Source: RUG191 sp045642225 (lineage in GTDB: Bacteria; Bacillota; Clostridia; Lachnospirales; Lachnospiraceae). Taken from it: a stretch of 64,000 nt of DNA. This document shows, piece after piece, positions 25,542 to 34,880 of this stretch (positions are counted from its first letter, which is position 1; every line of letters starts with the position of its first letter). A program made the position numbers and the translations under genes. Under the pieces are notes generated by a model. The model did no database searches. It had not been told where the DNA came from and worked only from the letters and a program-made list of their open reading frames with translations. The stretch is from assembly GCA_045642225.1 (NCBI GenBank), contig JAZUIN010000024.1, positions 1 through 64,000 of the forward strand. Direction: 5' to 3'.

Positions 25542-26204
25542 TTAATACATAGGTTTATAGTGTTCTTCTCCAGCTCCAATTTCAAAGTGACATTTTACAA
25601 TTCCCAAATCCACTTTAGAGTATGGTCCCTTTTTAGCCTTAATCGTCACATTATCGCCATCTCTACTGATAACAAATTTCTGCTGATTAACTGCTGTCGG
25701 TGCCATAAGTGCGGCCTTAACACCTTCTTCGTACCACTCAGGTGCGTTCTCTAAGTCACTTACCAATTCCTCTGTTGCTTTTGAATTGTGTGGCTTTCCC
25801 ATGTTAGCGCCGTAACCTAGTGATATTACAATATATAACTTCTCACCTTTGCCTACTTTATATGCATCTTTTACTTTGGAAAATGTAAGTGCTACCCAAC
25901 AAGTGTTAAGCTCTAAAGTCTGAGCAAATAACACAAGCTTTTCTCCAAAATATCCAACCTCTTCGTCTTTACCTTTAGGTCCGACAATTGCGATATAGCT
26001 TGTAACACCACTAAATTTTCCGTAATGAGCCATCGTTCCGCTAAAGGCTTTAGGTTCATTTGTTACTAGCTGAATATTCAACCCACTTTCTTTATTTAAT
26101 TTATCAATTTCTTCTTGAAGTAAAGCAATTTTCTCATCCTCAATAGGTTTATCTAAATATTGCCTTACGGAATGTCTTTTTCTTATTGCTTCTTTAATTG
26201 TCAT
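25542..26204 (-). CDS. Nitroreductase-family FMN oxidoreductase
   Basis: A 220-residue protein starting TIKEAIRKRHSVRQYLDKPI, the FMN-phosphate-binding R-x-S-x-R opening of nitroreductases, with CWVALTFSK and MAPTAVNQQKFVI (a substrate and flavin contact in the family) further on. Members reduce flavins, quinones or nitro compounds with NAD(P)H; the natural substrate is unknown. The start at 26204 is chosen over an upstream ATG because of AGGACAGG at suitable distance and because the family begins there. It precedes nadE with 14 bp between. Confidence 0.9.
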   Translation of the reverse strand: MTIKEAIRKRHSVRQYLDKPIEDEKIALLQEEIDKLNKESGLNIQLVTNEPKAFSGTMAHYGKFSGVTSYIAIVGPKGKDEEVGYFGEKLVLFAQTLELNTCWVALTFSKVKDAYKVGKGEKLYIVISLGYGANMGKPHNSKATEELVSDLENAPEWYEEGVKAALMAPTAVNQQKFVISRDGDNVTIKAKKGPYSKVDLGIVKCHFEIGAGEEHYKPMY

Positions 26205-26290
26205 AAAACATACCTGTCCTTTCCACAGCAAACTAAAACACGCATACTATGGCTATACAATATCATCATTAATATTTCAATGCAAAAATA

Positions 26291-26521
26291 CTACTTTTCA
26301 CATGCTTTGCTTATTTCATCTAGAACATCTTCTTTTAATTCTTTTCTACTTCTTCTCGCACGCAAAATCTTTTCTGCATCTTCTTTTGACAAATTTACGC
26401 CATCTTCTGCTGCAAGCTTAATTAATTCTTCTGTATTTTTTGCTTTTACAATTTTGCCAAATGTTGACTTCATTGTATCATCAGTTATCATTTCACTTAT
26501 CTTATCTAAAGATTTTTTCAT
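26291..26521 (-). CDS. Small Nif11-like helical protein
   Basis: A 76-residue protein. MKKSLDKISEMITDDTMK is followed by KAKNTEELIKLAAEDGVNLS and KEDAEKILRAR. The E-E-L-(I)-x-L-A-x-x-x-G-V pattern resembles the Nif11 leader domain of lanthipeptide and other modified-peptide precursors, but the C-terminus has no Cys-, Ser- or Thr-rich core and no modification enzyme is nearby. It follows secA by 11 bp, so it rides on the secA transcript. Start ATG at 26521 after AGGAGA. Function unknown. Confidence 0.6.
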   Translation of the reverse strand: MKKSLDKISEMITDDTMKSTFGKIVKAKNTEELIKLAAEDGVNLSKEDAEKILRARRSRKELKEDVLDEISKACEK

Positions 26522-26532
26522 ATGCATCTCTC

Positions 26533-29097
26533 CTAATTGCTTCCACAACAATATTTGTACTTCTTACCCGAACCACAAGGGCATGGACTATTTGGACGAA
26601 TCTTAGCCTCTTTTCTTCTAACAGGTCCACTCGAAGCTTCATCCTTATTTGTACTTGTTTCTTTAGCAACCTCTTCACGTTCCATTTTCTTCTCAAGTCG
26701 AACCTTATAAAGCATTTCTACTGTATCCATTCGAATAGCTTCATTCATAGCATCCATCATATCGTAACTAGCTGCTTTATATTCATCAATAGGATTCTTC
26801 TGACCATATGCAACCAAACCAATACCTTGGCGTAATTGATCCATATCGTCTATTTCTTCCATCCACTTCTTATCGATAACACGAAGAAGTACTACTCGTT
26901 CAACCTCACGGAACGCATCTGCTGTAGGGAATTCTGCTTCCTTTTCCTCATACATTTTATACGCCTTTTGAAGAAGCTTCTCCTTCAAATCTGCTACCGA
27001 ATTAATTCCATCTAGAGTTGACGCATCAAACGTCTCAAATGGAATAACAGGACGAATAATATGATTCATTTCGTTAATATCCCATTCATCAACTGAGACA
27101 GCGTCAGAACAACACATATCAACTAATGTATTAACATCAGATTCAATCATAGCTAGAATCTGTTCCTTCATATTTTCGCCATTTAGAACTCTCTTACGTT
27201 GAGAATATACAAGCTCTCTTTGATCATTCATAACTTGGTCATATTCCAACAAGTTCTTTCTAATTCCGAAGTTATTTCCTTCAATTTTCTTCTGAGCATT
27301 TTCAAGGGCTGAGCTTAACATTTTATGTTGAATCTCATCATCCTCACCTACACCAAGAGACGAGAACATACCCATAAGTCTCTCTGAACCGAATAATCTC
27401 ATCAAATCGTCTTCGAGTGAAATGTAGAACTTAGTTTCACCTATATCACCTTGACGTCCAGAACGACCACGTAGCTGATTATCAATACGACGAGATTCAT
27501 GACGCTCCGTACCTACAATCTTAAGTCCACCTGCAGCCTTTGCCTCTTCATCAAGCTTAATATCAGTACCACGACCAGCCATGTTTGTAGCAATTGTTAC
27601 TGCTTTATGCTGTCCTGCTTCTGCTACAATCTGAGCTTCTTTTTCATGGAATTTAGCATTTAAGACGTTATGAGGAATTCCTTCCTTCTTAAGTCTTCTA
27701 CTAATCTCTTCTGACACATCGATAGTAATTGTACCAACTAATACAGGTTGTCCTTTAGCGTAGCTTTCTTTAACCTCTCTAACAACAGCTCTGTACTTGC
27801 CTTCCTTAGTTCTATATACCGCATCATCATGGTCTATTCTGATACAAGGCATATTAGTAGGAACCTCTACAACGTCCATTCCGTATATATCTCTAAATTC
27901 TTGTTCCTCAGTAAGCGCTGTACCTGTCATACCAGCTTTCTTCTCATACTTATTGAAGAAGTTCTGGAATGTAATGTTCGCCAAAGTCATAGATTCTCTC
28001 TTAACCTTAACCTTTTCCTTGGCTTCAATAGCTTGATGTAAACCATCTGAATAACGACGTCCTGGCATAATACGTCCAGTAAATGAATCTACAATAAGAA
28101 TCTGCTCATCTTGAACTACGTAATCTTGATCTCTATGCATCAAATGATGTGCTCTTAACGCAAGTATTACATGATGTTGAATCTCTAGGTTTTCAGCGTC
28201 TGCAAGGTTCTCTATCTTGAAGAACTGTTCTGTCTTCTTAACACCTTCTGCAGTAAGGTTAACTACCTTATCCTTTTCATTTACGATAAAATCGCCTGTC
28301 TCTTGCTGCTCAGTTCCCATAATGGCATCCATTTTAGATAGCTCTGGCATGTCTTCACCACGCTTAAGCTGTCTAGCAAGATTGTCACAAGCCTCATATA
28401 ATTTAGTTGATTTTCCTGATTGTCCAGAAATGATAAGTGGTGTTCTAGCCTCATCAATAAGAACCGAGTCAACCTCATCAATGATTGCATAATTAAGGCC
28501 ACGTTGAACTAATTGATTCTCATATACTGCCATGTTATCACGAAGATAATCAAATCCATCCTCGTTATTAGTAATATATGTGATATCACAATTATATGCT
28601 TCTTGACGCTCTTCTCTTGACATACTTTGAAGAACACAACCACATGTAAGCCCTAAAAATTCATGAACTTGACCCATCTCCTCTGCATCACGAGATGCCA
28701 AATAATCATTTACAGTAATTACATGTACACCCTTACCTTCTAGTGCATTCAAATATGCTGGCAAAGTACAAACTAATGTCTTACCTTCACCAGTTTTCAT
28801 CTCTGCAATACGTCCTTGGTGCAAAATAATTCCACCCATTAATTGCACTCTATAATGCTCCATTCCAAGCACTCTCACACTAGCTTCTCTAACTACCGCA
28901 AATGCTTCTACCAAAAGGTCATCTAATGTTTCACCTTGTGCCAAACGACTCTTAAACTCTTCTGTTTTAGCCTTAAGTTCTTCATCAGACAAAGCCTGCA
29001 TAGCAGGTCTTAACGCTTCTATTTTATCAACTATTGGCGTAATCCTTTTTATTTCTCTACTACTATGTGTTCCAAATATACTATCTATAATTCCCAT
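26533..29097 (-). CDS. secA: Preprotein translocase ATPase SecA
   Basis: An 854-residue protein, usual length. In order: Walker A MKTGEGKT around 100-107, IIDEVDSVLIDEARTPL (Walker B), the preprotein cross-linking domain, the second helicase half with TNMAGRGTDIKL and GTERHESRRIDNQLRGRSGR, and the C-terminal zinc-binding SEC-C tail NSPCPCGSGKKYKYCC. It drives export through SecYEG at the inner face of the membrane. A -10 TATAAT is at 29129-29134 on the minus strand, about 30 bp before the start, with a poor -35. Between this promoter and the next gene upstream lies the putative 700-nt RNA. Confidence 0.97.
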   Translation of the reverse strand: MGIIDSIFGTHSSREIKRITPIVDKIEALRPAMQALSDEELKAKTEEFKSRLAQGETLDDLLVEAFAVVREASVRVLGMEHYRVQLMGGIILHQGRIAEMKTGEGKTLVCTLPAYLNALEGKGVHVITVNDYLASRDAEEMGQVHEFLGLTCGCVLQSMSREERQEAYNCDITYITNNEDGFDYLRDNMAVYENQLVQRGLNYAIIDEVDSVLIDEARTPLIISGQSGKSTKLYEACDNLARQLKRGEDMPELSKMDAIMGTEQQETGDFIVNEKDKVVNLTAEGVKKTEQFFKIENLADAENLEIQHHVILALRAHHLMHRDQDYVVQDEQILIVDSFTGRIMPGRRYSDGLHQAIEAKEKVKVKRESMTLANITFQNFFNKYEKKAGMTGTALTEEQEFRDIYGMDVVEVPTNMPCIRIDHDDAVYRTKEGKYRAVVREVKESYAKGQPVLVGTITIDVSEEISRRLKKEGIPHNVLNAKFHEKEAQIVAEAGQHKAVTIATNMAGRGTDIKLDEEAKAAGGLKIVGTERHESRRIDNQLRGRSGRQGDIGETKFYISLEDDLMRLFGSERLMGMFSSLGVGEDDEIQHKMLSSALENAQKKIEGNNFGIRKNLLEYDQVMNDQRELVYSQRKRVLNGENMKEQILAMIESDVNTLVDMCCSDAVSVDEWDINEMNHIIRPVIPFETFDASTLDGINSVADLKEKLLQKAYKMYEEKEAEFPTADAFREVERVVLLRVIDKKWMEEIDDMDQLRQGIGLVAYGQKNPIDEYKAASYDMMDAMNEAIRMDTVEMLYKVRLEKKMEREEVAKETSTNKDEASSGPVRRKEAKIRPNSPCPCGSGKKYKYCCGSN

Positions 29098-29201
29098 ATC
29101 TAAATCTCCTTTTTATATATCAAGGTATATTATAACACATTTAACGACTTAGAGAAATACTACCACTGCATCAATCCAAATACACAAATGCTATTTCTCT
29201 A

Positions 29202-29904
29202 TAAAATAGAGCGGATACCTTATCGACTTTCTCGTCATCGAGTAAGATATCCGCTCTAATTAGATTCTTCGCTTTCGTTGTACAATGGACTGTACCACCT
29301 TTCCTATATTTTGTTTTATCTATGTGATTGTATTTTTTTATTAACAATCTTTTGATCTATTAAATTTTCATCTATAATCGTTCTTCTCTAGGGTATTATC
29401 CGATTCATCGATTTCATTTTTCGATCTATCTTTACACTTACTCAATTTATCTGACTTTCATTCCTTTGTCTTTTTACTCTTCTCTTTCGCTTTACCGCTT
29501 AGCTTAAATAGCTTCTATTTAAAAGTTGGATTCTCGTCCAAATCGAATAAGGTCTCAACATATACCAGTTGAGTCTGGTTCCGTTCTTCAATTAATTATG
29601 CTGGTGGTCCGTACCCCCTTTCTTTAGAAATCTCATTATATATTCTCTCCTCTGAGAGTCTTGGTGCTTTATCAATGACCTGCCGACCTAAAGTTCCACT
29701 TCTATGGTAACTATTCTTTTCTCTTCTCCCGATAGTCACACCTTTTATATTCGACTTAACTTTTTCTTTCCTAGTGTAACTTCAGGTCAACCAACCAGTC
29801 ATCTTTTATTAAAAAGTATTGTCCACGATATCCTTTCTTCATCGCTGGTAAAAACCTATCTTACAATACTTTTAAATATCTTATTTTGTTTCCGTGTTGT
29901 TTAT
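29202..29904 (-). ncRNA. Putative large structured non-coding RNA upstream of secA
   Basis: About 700 nt bounded by a consensus promoter (29911-29939) and a strong terminator (29208-29257), with no credible reading frame on this strand. The transcript is purine-rich and dense in local hairpins: AAAAGTATTGT with ACAATACTTTT (about 29812-29872, closing a domain), CTCAAC/GTTGAG (near 29555-29575), TTGGA/TCCAA (near 29525-29541), AAATAG/CTATTT (near 29507-29521) and a GAGTC/GGACC-rich region in the middle. Size and style fit the class of large ornate bacterial RNAs (ROOL, GOLLD, OLE), but I cannot match any of these from memory. It lies between secA and the aminopeptidase gene, separated from both by terminators or a promoter. 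Confidence 0.65.
29208..29257 (-). terminator. Terminator of the large RNA
   Basis: AGAGCGGATA (29208-29217) and TATCCGCTCT (29248-29257) form a perfect 10-bp stem, extended by CTTATCGA with TCGAGTAAG inside. ATTTTAT follows on the minus strand. Confidence 0.85.
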
Positions 29905-29910
29905 GAGATA

Positions 29911-29939
29911 AATATACACTCTATTCCTTCTTTTGTCAA
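29911..29939 (-). promoter_or_regulatory. Promoter of the large RNA
   Basis: On the minus strand TTGACA (29934-29939), exactly 17 bp, then TATATT (29911-29916). It predicts a transcript start near 29904. Confidence 0.85.
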
Positions 29940-30044
29940 CAACTTTTTGCAAAATTTTTTATTTTTTCTTAAATTGTCTGAATTTTGTACAAAACTCTAT
30001 GTATTTTTACACAACTCTACGTCATTTTGCTATACATAAAAAAA

Positions 30045-30067
30045 CTTGGTAGCTATTAGCTACCAAG
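30045..30067 (-). terminator. Terminator of the methionine aminopeptidase operon
   Basis: CTTGGTAGCTA (30045-30055) and TAGCTACCAAG (30057-30067) form an 11-bp stem, covering the stop codon. Seven A to the left give a T-tract on the minus strand. Confidence 0.85.
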
Positions 30068-30929
30068 AAATCATTTCATATCCATCTTCAGTTACTAAGA
30101 TCTGATATTCCCATTGTGCCGATGGCAATCCATCAAGCGTAGATACTTCCCATCCATTTTCTACATCAGTTTTAATAGAATGCTTACCCATATTAATCAT
30201 CGGCTCTATCGTAAACATCATTCCAGGAACCATAAGCATTCCTTCTCCCGGATCACTAACGAAGCTAACCCAAGGTTCTTCATGAAACTCTAGTCCAACA
30301 CCGTGTCCACCAATTTCGCGAACAACAGTATATCCATTATCATGAGCATGTTTTTTAACTGCTGCACCTACATTTCCAATTGGCTCCCAAGGAACTACGT
30401 GCTTCAAACCAATATCACAGCACTCCTTTGTCACTTCAACTAATTTCTTAACTTCAGGCTTAACATCGCCTATCATAAACATTCTTGATGAATCTGAAAA
30501 ATATCCATCTAATATAGTTGAACAATCAACATTTACAATATCTCCAGATTTAAGAACAACATCCTTAGATGGAAACCCGTGACATACTTGATCATTTACA
30601 GAAGTACATACCGAAAATGGAAATCCCTCATAGTTAAGAGGTGCAGGAATTCCGCCCATCTTAGTTGTAACATCATAAACTAAATCATTTATCTCTAAAG
30701 TATTCATTCCTTCGTGAATATTTTCTTCGATAGCATCAAGGCAAGCCATATTTATTTTGGCACTTTCTTTGATTTTCTCTACTTCACAAGGAACCTTTAT
30801 CAAATCATGATCTGGAACTTCAAACCCTTGATTATACATGCTCAACAGCTTTCTATCAAAAGCCTCATGACACTGTTTATATTTTTTCCCGCTAAGACAC
30901 CAACATGGTGAATTTCTTCCGATTTTCAT
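30060..30929 (-). CDS. map: Methionine aminopeptidase type I with N-terminal SEC-C zinc motif
   Basis: A 289-residue protein. Residues 1-20 (RNSPCWCLSGKKYKQCHEAF) are a SEC-C zinc-binding motif, an extension found on some firmicute enzymes and thought to help ribosome contact. The catalytic domain shows VCTSVNDQVCHGFPS, the metal ligands D in VNVDCSTILDGYFSDSSRMF, H in GGHGVGLEFHEEP, and E in FTIEPMINMG. It removes the initiator methionine from nascent proteins. A foldase-like gene lies 21 bp upstream, probably in one transcript. Start ATG at 30929. Ribosome binding sequence AGGAAGGG lies a little far away. Confidence 0.93.
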   Translation of the reverse strand: MKIGRNSPCWCLSGKKYKQCHEAFDRKLLSMYNQGFEVPDHDLIKVPCEVEKIKESAKINMACLDAIEENIHEGMNTLEINDLVYDVTTKMGGIPAPLNYEGFPFSVCTSVNDQVCHGFPSKDVVLKSGDIVNVDCSTILDGYFSDSSRMFMIGDVKPEVKKLVEVTKECCDIGLKHVVPWEPIGNVGAAVKKHAHDNGYTVVREIGGHGVGLEFHEEPWVSFVSDPGEGMLMVPGMMFTIEPMINMGKHSIKTDVENGWEVSTLDGLPSAQWEYQILVTEDGYEMISW

Positions 30930-30950
30930 TTGTAAAATGTAAATCCCTTC

Positions 30951-31706
30951 CTATTTTTTCGAATTTAATGCTTCTTTCATCTGATCTGTAAGACCATTTA
31001 TATAATTTACTTTATCATGCTTTAATGTAATATCTCCAAAAGTTACTTTCTTCCACAAATCTTCATTTACTTCTATTTTGTAATCCTTTTCGAGCATCTC
31101 TTTATACATATTTCCATCAAAGTTGTATTCAAAATAATTTACATCTTTTTCTTTGGTAAGCTTCTCTTGATATTTCTCACCTAATGCAATTTCTTCCATT
31201 GTTGCATTGATATACTCTTTGCTTGTTGGCAAATGACTTAATTGATAATCAAACAAATCCTCCCAAAAATCTTTCTGTTTGTTCGCAAGAATAGTTCTTT
31301 CTTCTTCAGTAAGAGTCATATTATTCTTTGAAGCAAGATTATACATTATCCTATCGTGAATTGCCATTTGCAACGCACTATCCTTTGCAGAATCAGACAC
31401 AAAATGTCCGTTAAGATGTAGATTCCAATAATCCTTTGTAGACTCTGAATTATACACTTTGGCTTCCTTCTCAACTACATTTTCTTCATATAAGACATAA
31501 AATGACAAATCTTCAAAGGTTAGTATTTCGCCGTTAATCTTAACTACTGTATCTTCCAAATGGTCCGCAAAAACGAACTTCTCTCTGTTAAGAATTGTCT
31601 TATACGCAACAACTGAGAGTATTGCGAAAAGCACCACAAGAGCTATTATAGTTATTATTATATTTTTCTTCTTACTTACAGGTTTATTTTTTTGTTTATC
31701 TGACAT
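30951..31706 (-). CDS. Membrane-anchored SurA/PrsA N-domain-like protein
   Basis: A 251-residue protein with a positively charged start, one membrane helix (IIITIIALVVLFAILSVVAY) and an extracytoplasmic part with VVKINGEILTFEDLSFYVLY and LQMAIHDRIMYNLASKNNMT, like the N-terminal helical domain of PrsA/SurA foldases. No parvulin prolyl-isomerase domain follows, so it may be a pure chaperone or a different helical protein; identification is moderate. Start at 31706 with AAAGGAAG upstream. It lies between the NlpC/P60 gene and map, all minus strand. Confidence 0.6.
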   Translation of the reverse strand: MSDKQKNKPVSKKKNIIITIIALVVLFAILSVVAYKTILNREKFVFADHLEDTVVKINGEILTFEDLSFYVLYEENVVEKEAKVYNSESTKDYWNLHLNGHFVSDSAKDSALQMAIHDRIMYNLASKNNMTLTEEERTILANKQKDFWEDLFDYQLSHLPTSKEYINATMEEIALGEKYQEKLTKEKDVNYFEYNFDGNMYKEMLEKDYKIEVNEDLWKKVTFGDITLKHDKVNYINGLTDQMKEALNSKK

Positions 31707-31765
31707 AGCACTTCCTTTGGTTATTTGTTCCAAATCAAGTTATTTATACAACTAGCTCAAAAAGA

Positions 31766-32869
31766 CTATACATATCTTCTTATACCAAGAATTGTCTTAC
31801 AGTTAACTGGTCTATCATGAGTAATACCGCAACGACTATTCTTAGCTTCAACAATCATCCCCGCTCCGTCATATATTGCAACGTGATTTGGATATACAAC
31901 AACATCACCCGCTTGCATACATTCGTAACTTACTTCTTGACCGCCACTCAAGAAAGCGTCAGACTGTCTTGGTGAACTTATTCCAAAATGTTGTAATACC
32001 AAATGTACAAATCCTGAACAGTCACAACCCTCTGTAAGAGAATTTCCTCCCCATACATATGGATTACCAACAAACTGACATGCATAGCTTACAATAGCTC
32101 CACCACCAGTACCAGTAACTCCGCCAGGATTCTTTCCGCCACCTGATACAGAAGATGAATTACTTTTCTGAGTTGCTGTCTGTCCAGCCGCTCTACTTGC
32201 TGCAGCTTGTTGAGCTGCAAGTTGTTTTGCTTTAGCTAATTGCTGGTCAAAATCTTTAACTTGTGTTTTCTTAGTTGCAATCATTGAATCAAGAGACTTC
32301 TTCTGGGCTGCAAGCCTATTCTGTTGAGATTGTAAATTAGTCTTCTCTCGCTCTAAATTAGCCTTCATACTCTTAATTTCTTCTACTAGAGATTGATATG
32401 TCTCTAGCTGCTCTCTATCATAAGTATACACAGTATTTGCATACTCTACTCTATTGACAAATTCAGAAATAGTACCCGACTCTAAAAATATGGTAACTAC
32501 ACTATCGTCACCCTTCTCGTACATATACTTCATACGTACTTTCATATCGTCATACTTCTTATCTGCCGCCTTTTGAGCATCTGCCATATCTTGCTGGGCA
32601 TCTTTAATTTCTTGATTAGTCTCTGCAATATCAGCTTCTAATTCATTAATGCTAGAAAGCACTCCTACTAATTCTGAATCTAAAGCTTTTATTTCTTGTT
32701 GTAGCTTCTCTTTCTCAGATGTAAGCTGACTTACAGACTTTGCAGCTTGTGATACTATTGTACCTGTCATTAGCATAGTAAATACAACTGCTATAGCAGC
32801 AACTCTTTCCATTGTTTTTCTTTTAAAATGTATTTTTTTACCCTTAAAGAACTTCCAACTCTTTTTCAT
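31766..32869 (-). CDS. Secreted NlpC/P60 peptidoglycan endopeptidase with coiled coil
   Basis: A 367-residue protein. A signal peptide ends near residue 43 (AIAVVFTMLMTGTIVSQAA). Residues 45-225 are a long coiled coil of the PcsB/CwlO type (LTSEKEKLQQEIKALDSELV and more), used in such enzymes for recruitment or restraint by FtsEX. A Ser/Gly linker follows. The catalytic domain has GCDCSGFVHLVLQHFG with Cys284 and NHVAIYDG with His329. It should cut peptide stems in the cell wall during growth or division. It is transcribed alone or with the foldase-like gene 59 bp downstream. Confidence 0.92.
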   Translation of the reverse strand: MKKSWKFFKGKKIHFKRKTMERVAAIAVVFTMLMTGTIVSQAAKSVSQLTSEKEKLQQEIKALDSELVGVLSSINELEADIAETNQEIKDAQQDMADAQKAADKKYDDMKVRMKYMYEKGDDSVVTIFLESGTISEFVNRVEYANTVYTYDREQLETYQSLVEEIKSMKANLEREKTNLQSQQNRLAAQKKSLDSMIATKKTQVKDFDQQLAKAKQLAAQQAAASRAAGQTATQKSNSSSVSGGGKNPGGVTGTGGGAIVSYACQFVGNPYVWGGNSLTEGCDCSGFVHLVLQHFGISSPRQSDAFLSGGQEVSYECMQAGDVVVYPNHVAIYDGAGMIVEAKNSRCGITHDRPVNCKTILGIRRYV

Positions 32870-32957
32870 ATTTTCTCCTTAAGCCGTACAATAAATATTA
32901 ACCTCTATAGTAAGCTCGAATAACTATTTTATCCAACGCTTTAATACAATGTATCTC

Positions 32958-34862
32958 TTAGTTTCTATTCTCCAATAAAAAGCTTACAAAATCATCTCTT
33001 TTAATAGGTTTAGAAAAATAATATCCTTGGATATAGTCACAACCAATTTCTTTTAACTTCTCATATTGCTCTTTTGTCTCGACACCCTCAGCTACAACTT
33101 TTGCATCTATAGAATGAATTACATTTTGCATTTTCTCAAACAACACTTGATGCTTCTCTTCACCGTTAGAATATTGAGTCATTTCTTTGTCGAACTTAAC
33201 GATCCTAAATTCTGACTCTACCATTCTCTCAATATTAGCATAACCAGAACCGAAATCATCAAGCGCCAAAGTATATCCCATATCCCCTAAAGTCTCCAAA
33301 TTTCGTTTGAATACTGCTGGCGAATAATTAGATGCCGTTTCAGTGACCTCTAAGCATAGGTACTTTGGATCAATATTATGCTTTTTAACAATTGCATCAA
33401 CAGTTTCTATGAAATCTTTTTGTAAGCACTGAATCACAGAAAGATTCAATTCGATATAATGAAGCCCTAATTCATCCATATCATTTTTTTCGATAAAATC
33501 ACATACACTATCTAATACAAAATTACCTATTTGGACAATGGAGCCACACTCTTCTGCTATAGGAATAAATTCTGCTGGAGAAATAGGTCCAAGCTCTGGA
33601 TCCGTTAATCTTAGTAACGCCTCAGCAGTTACAAATTCTTCACTTTCTAAGAGCTTAATAGGTTGATACACAACTTCAAAATTATTGTTTCTTAATCCGT
33701 CGTTAATTGCATTTTCAACTTGCTTCTTTCGAATATATTCATTAATGTTCAAATCTTCTATTGGAACATATCCCTTACTTCCTTTTGTCATCTGTACGAA
33801 ATGTCTCAAGTAGGAATTACATGTTTCAATATTTTTGACATGATTTGGATATATTATGCACGAAACTAGAATATCACAATAAATCTCTATTCCATCCAAC
33901 TCCCAAGTTTTATCAAGCTCTTTAAACAATTCTTCGGACATTCGTTCTACATTTTTAACATCTAATGTAGATATTGCTATTGTAGATTCTGATATACGAA
34001 ATGCTGTTCCAAACTTATATTTATGACCAATATATGTGGCAACACGTTCACCTAATCGCTTAATATTTCGACTTCCAAAAATGTCGCATAAGCCTCCATA
34101 ATTTGATATCTTAACCAAAATCAAAGCTATAGGCATCTTGTTACGAATACTACGACTAGTCTGCTCATACAAATAATTATCTTCAACTAATCTAGTTTCT
34201 TCTTCAACTCTAATTCTATTATGTTCATCAAAGAAGAACATAACTATTGCTGACAACGACAACATGTATCCTCTCACCAAACAATGCGAATTAAAATACT
34301 GGAATACAATCGCCGCAGTATTAAGAACAACAACAAAGATTATCATTCTAATAAATTGTTGCTTAAACCATTTTCGATTTTTTAAAATGTAAATTACTGC
34401 CCACAAAAAATATGCTAGTGGTGTAACAAAAATCACACCATACAAAAACCCTCTTTGAAACCCACTTTCACGTGTATATGTAAATACAGTTCCCAATAAA
34501 GGATTCATTAATATAATCACCAACACCAAAAGAATTGGCGCATATATAGCTACCCTCTTGGCAACAGCTTGCTTACTTCGCATTTCAACTTGTGAAATAA
34601 CATACACTAAGAATACAAATGTTGTTATAACATGCGAAATGTAATATGCCATATTAGAAACCATAATCATATTTACACTAGCATTTCTCTCAATAGCAAT
34701 TGTCCCCCACAAATCAGTAATAGGTACAAGCGCTGCTGAAACAGTCAATATCATTAACTGAATAAAGGTTTCATCAAATATATGTTTTCTAGCTAAGACA
34801 AAGCACATAAGCACGGCAAATGCAATCAATGCTGCTATATCATAGTGAAAAATATATGACAT
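32958..34862 (-). CDS. 7TM sensor with degenerate GGDEF and active EAL domain
   Basis: A 634-residue protein. Residues 1-225 hold about seven membrane helices. A GGDEF-like domain (235-365) lacks the GGDEF signature, with RISESTIAIST at that place, so it is likely a regulatory, non-cyclase domain. The EAL domain (380-634) is intact: YQPIKLLESEEFVTAEALLR, LNLSVIQCL, EVTETASN, ALDDFGSGYANI and VVAEGVETKEQ. It should hydrolyse cyclic-di-GMP to pGpG. The stop of the glycosyltransferase gene is 18 bp away on its other side. It starts at the ATG at 34862, after AAGGGGGACTATAT. Confidence 0.9.
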   Translation of the reverse strand: MSYIFHYDIAALIAFAVLMCFVLARKHIFDETFIQLMILTVSAALVPITDLWGTIAIERNASVNMIMVSNMAYYISHVITTFVFLVYVISQVEMRSKQAVAKRVAIYAPILLVLVIILMNPLLGTVFTYTRESGFQRGFLYGVIFVTPLAYFLWAVIYILKNRKWFKQQFIRMIIFVVVLNTAAIVFQYFNSHCLVRGYMLSLSAIVMFFFDEHNRIRVEEETRLVEDNYLYEQTSRSIRNKMPIALILVKISNYGGLCDIFGSRNIKRLGERVATYIGHKYKFGTAFRISESTIAISTLDVKNVERMSEELFKELDKTWELDGIEIYCDILVSCIIYPNHVKNIETCNSYLRHFVQMTKGSKGYVPIEDLNINEYIRKKQVENAINDGLRNNNFEVVYQPIKLLESEEFVTAEALLRLTDPELGPISPAEFIPIAEECGSIVQIGNFVLDSVCDFIEKNDMDELGLHYIELNLSVIQCLQKDFIETVDAIVKKHNIDPKYLCLEVTETASNYSPAVFKRNLETLGDMGYTLALDDFGSGYANIERMVESEFRIVKFDKEMTQYSNGEEKHQVLFEKMQNVIHSIDAKVVAEGVETKEQYEKLKEIGCDYIQGYYFSKPIKRDDFVSFLLENRN

Positions 34863-34880
34863 ATATAGTCCCCCTTCAAA

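Noticed and set aside
26440..26835. Plus-strand frames opposite secA
   Set aside because: They are antisense shadows of a highly conserved gene and have no family resemblance.
29202..29904. Naming the RNA as OLE
   Set aside because: OLE RNAs usually sit by a gene for their membrane partner protein, which is absent here, and I cannot match conserved segments by eye.
29704..30039. Plus-strand frame of 111 codons as a gene
   Set aside because: It lies opposite the putative RNA, runs across its promoter, has no ribosome binding site and low-complexity hydrophobic composition.
34140..34862. Active diguanylate cyclase in the EAL protein
   Set aside because: The GGDEF signature is replaced by unrelated residues; only the EAL domain keeps its catalytic motifs.
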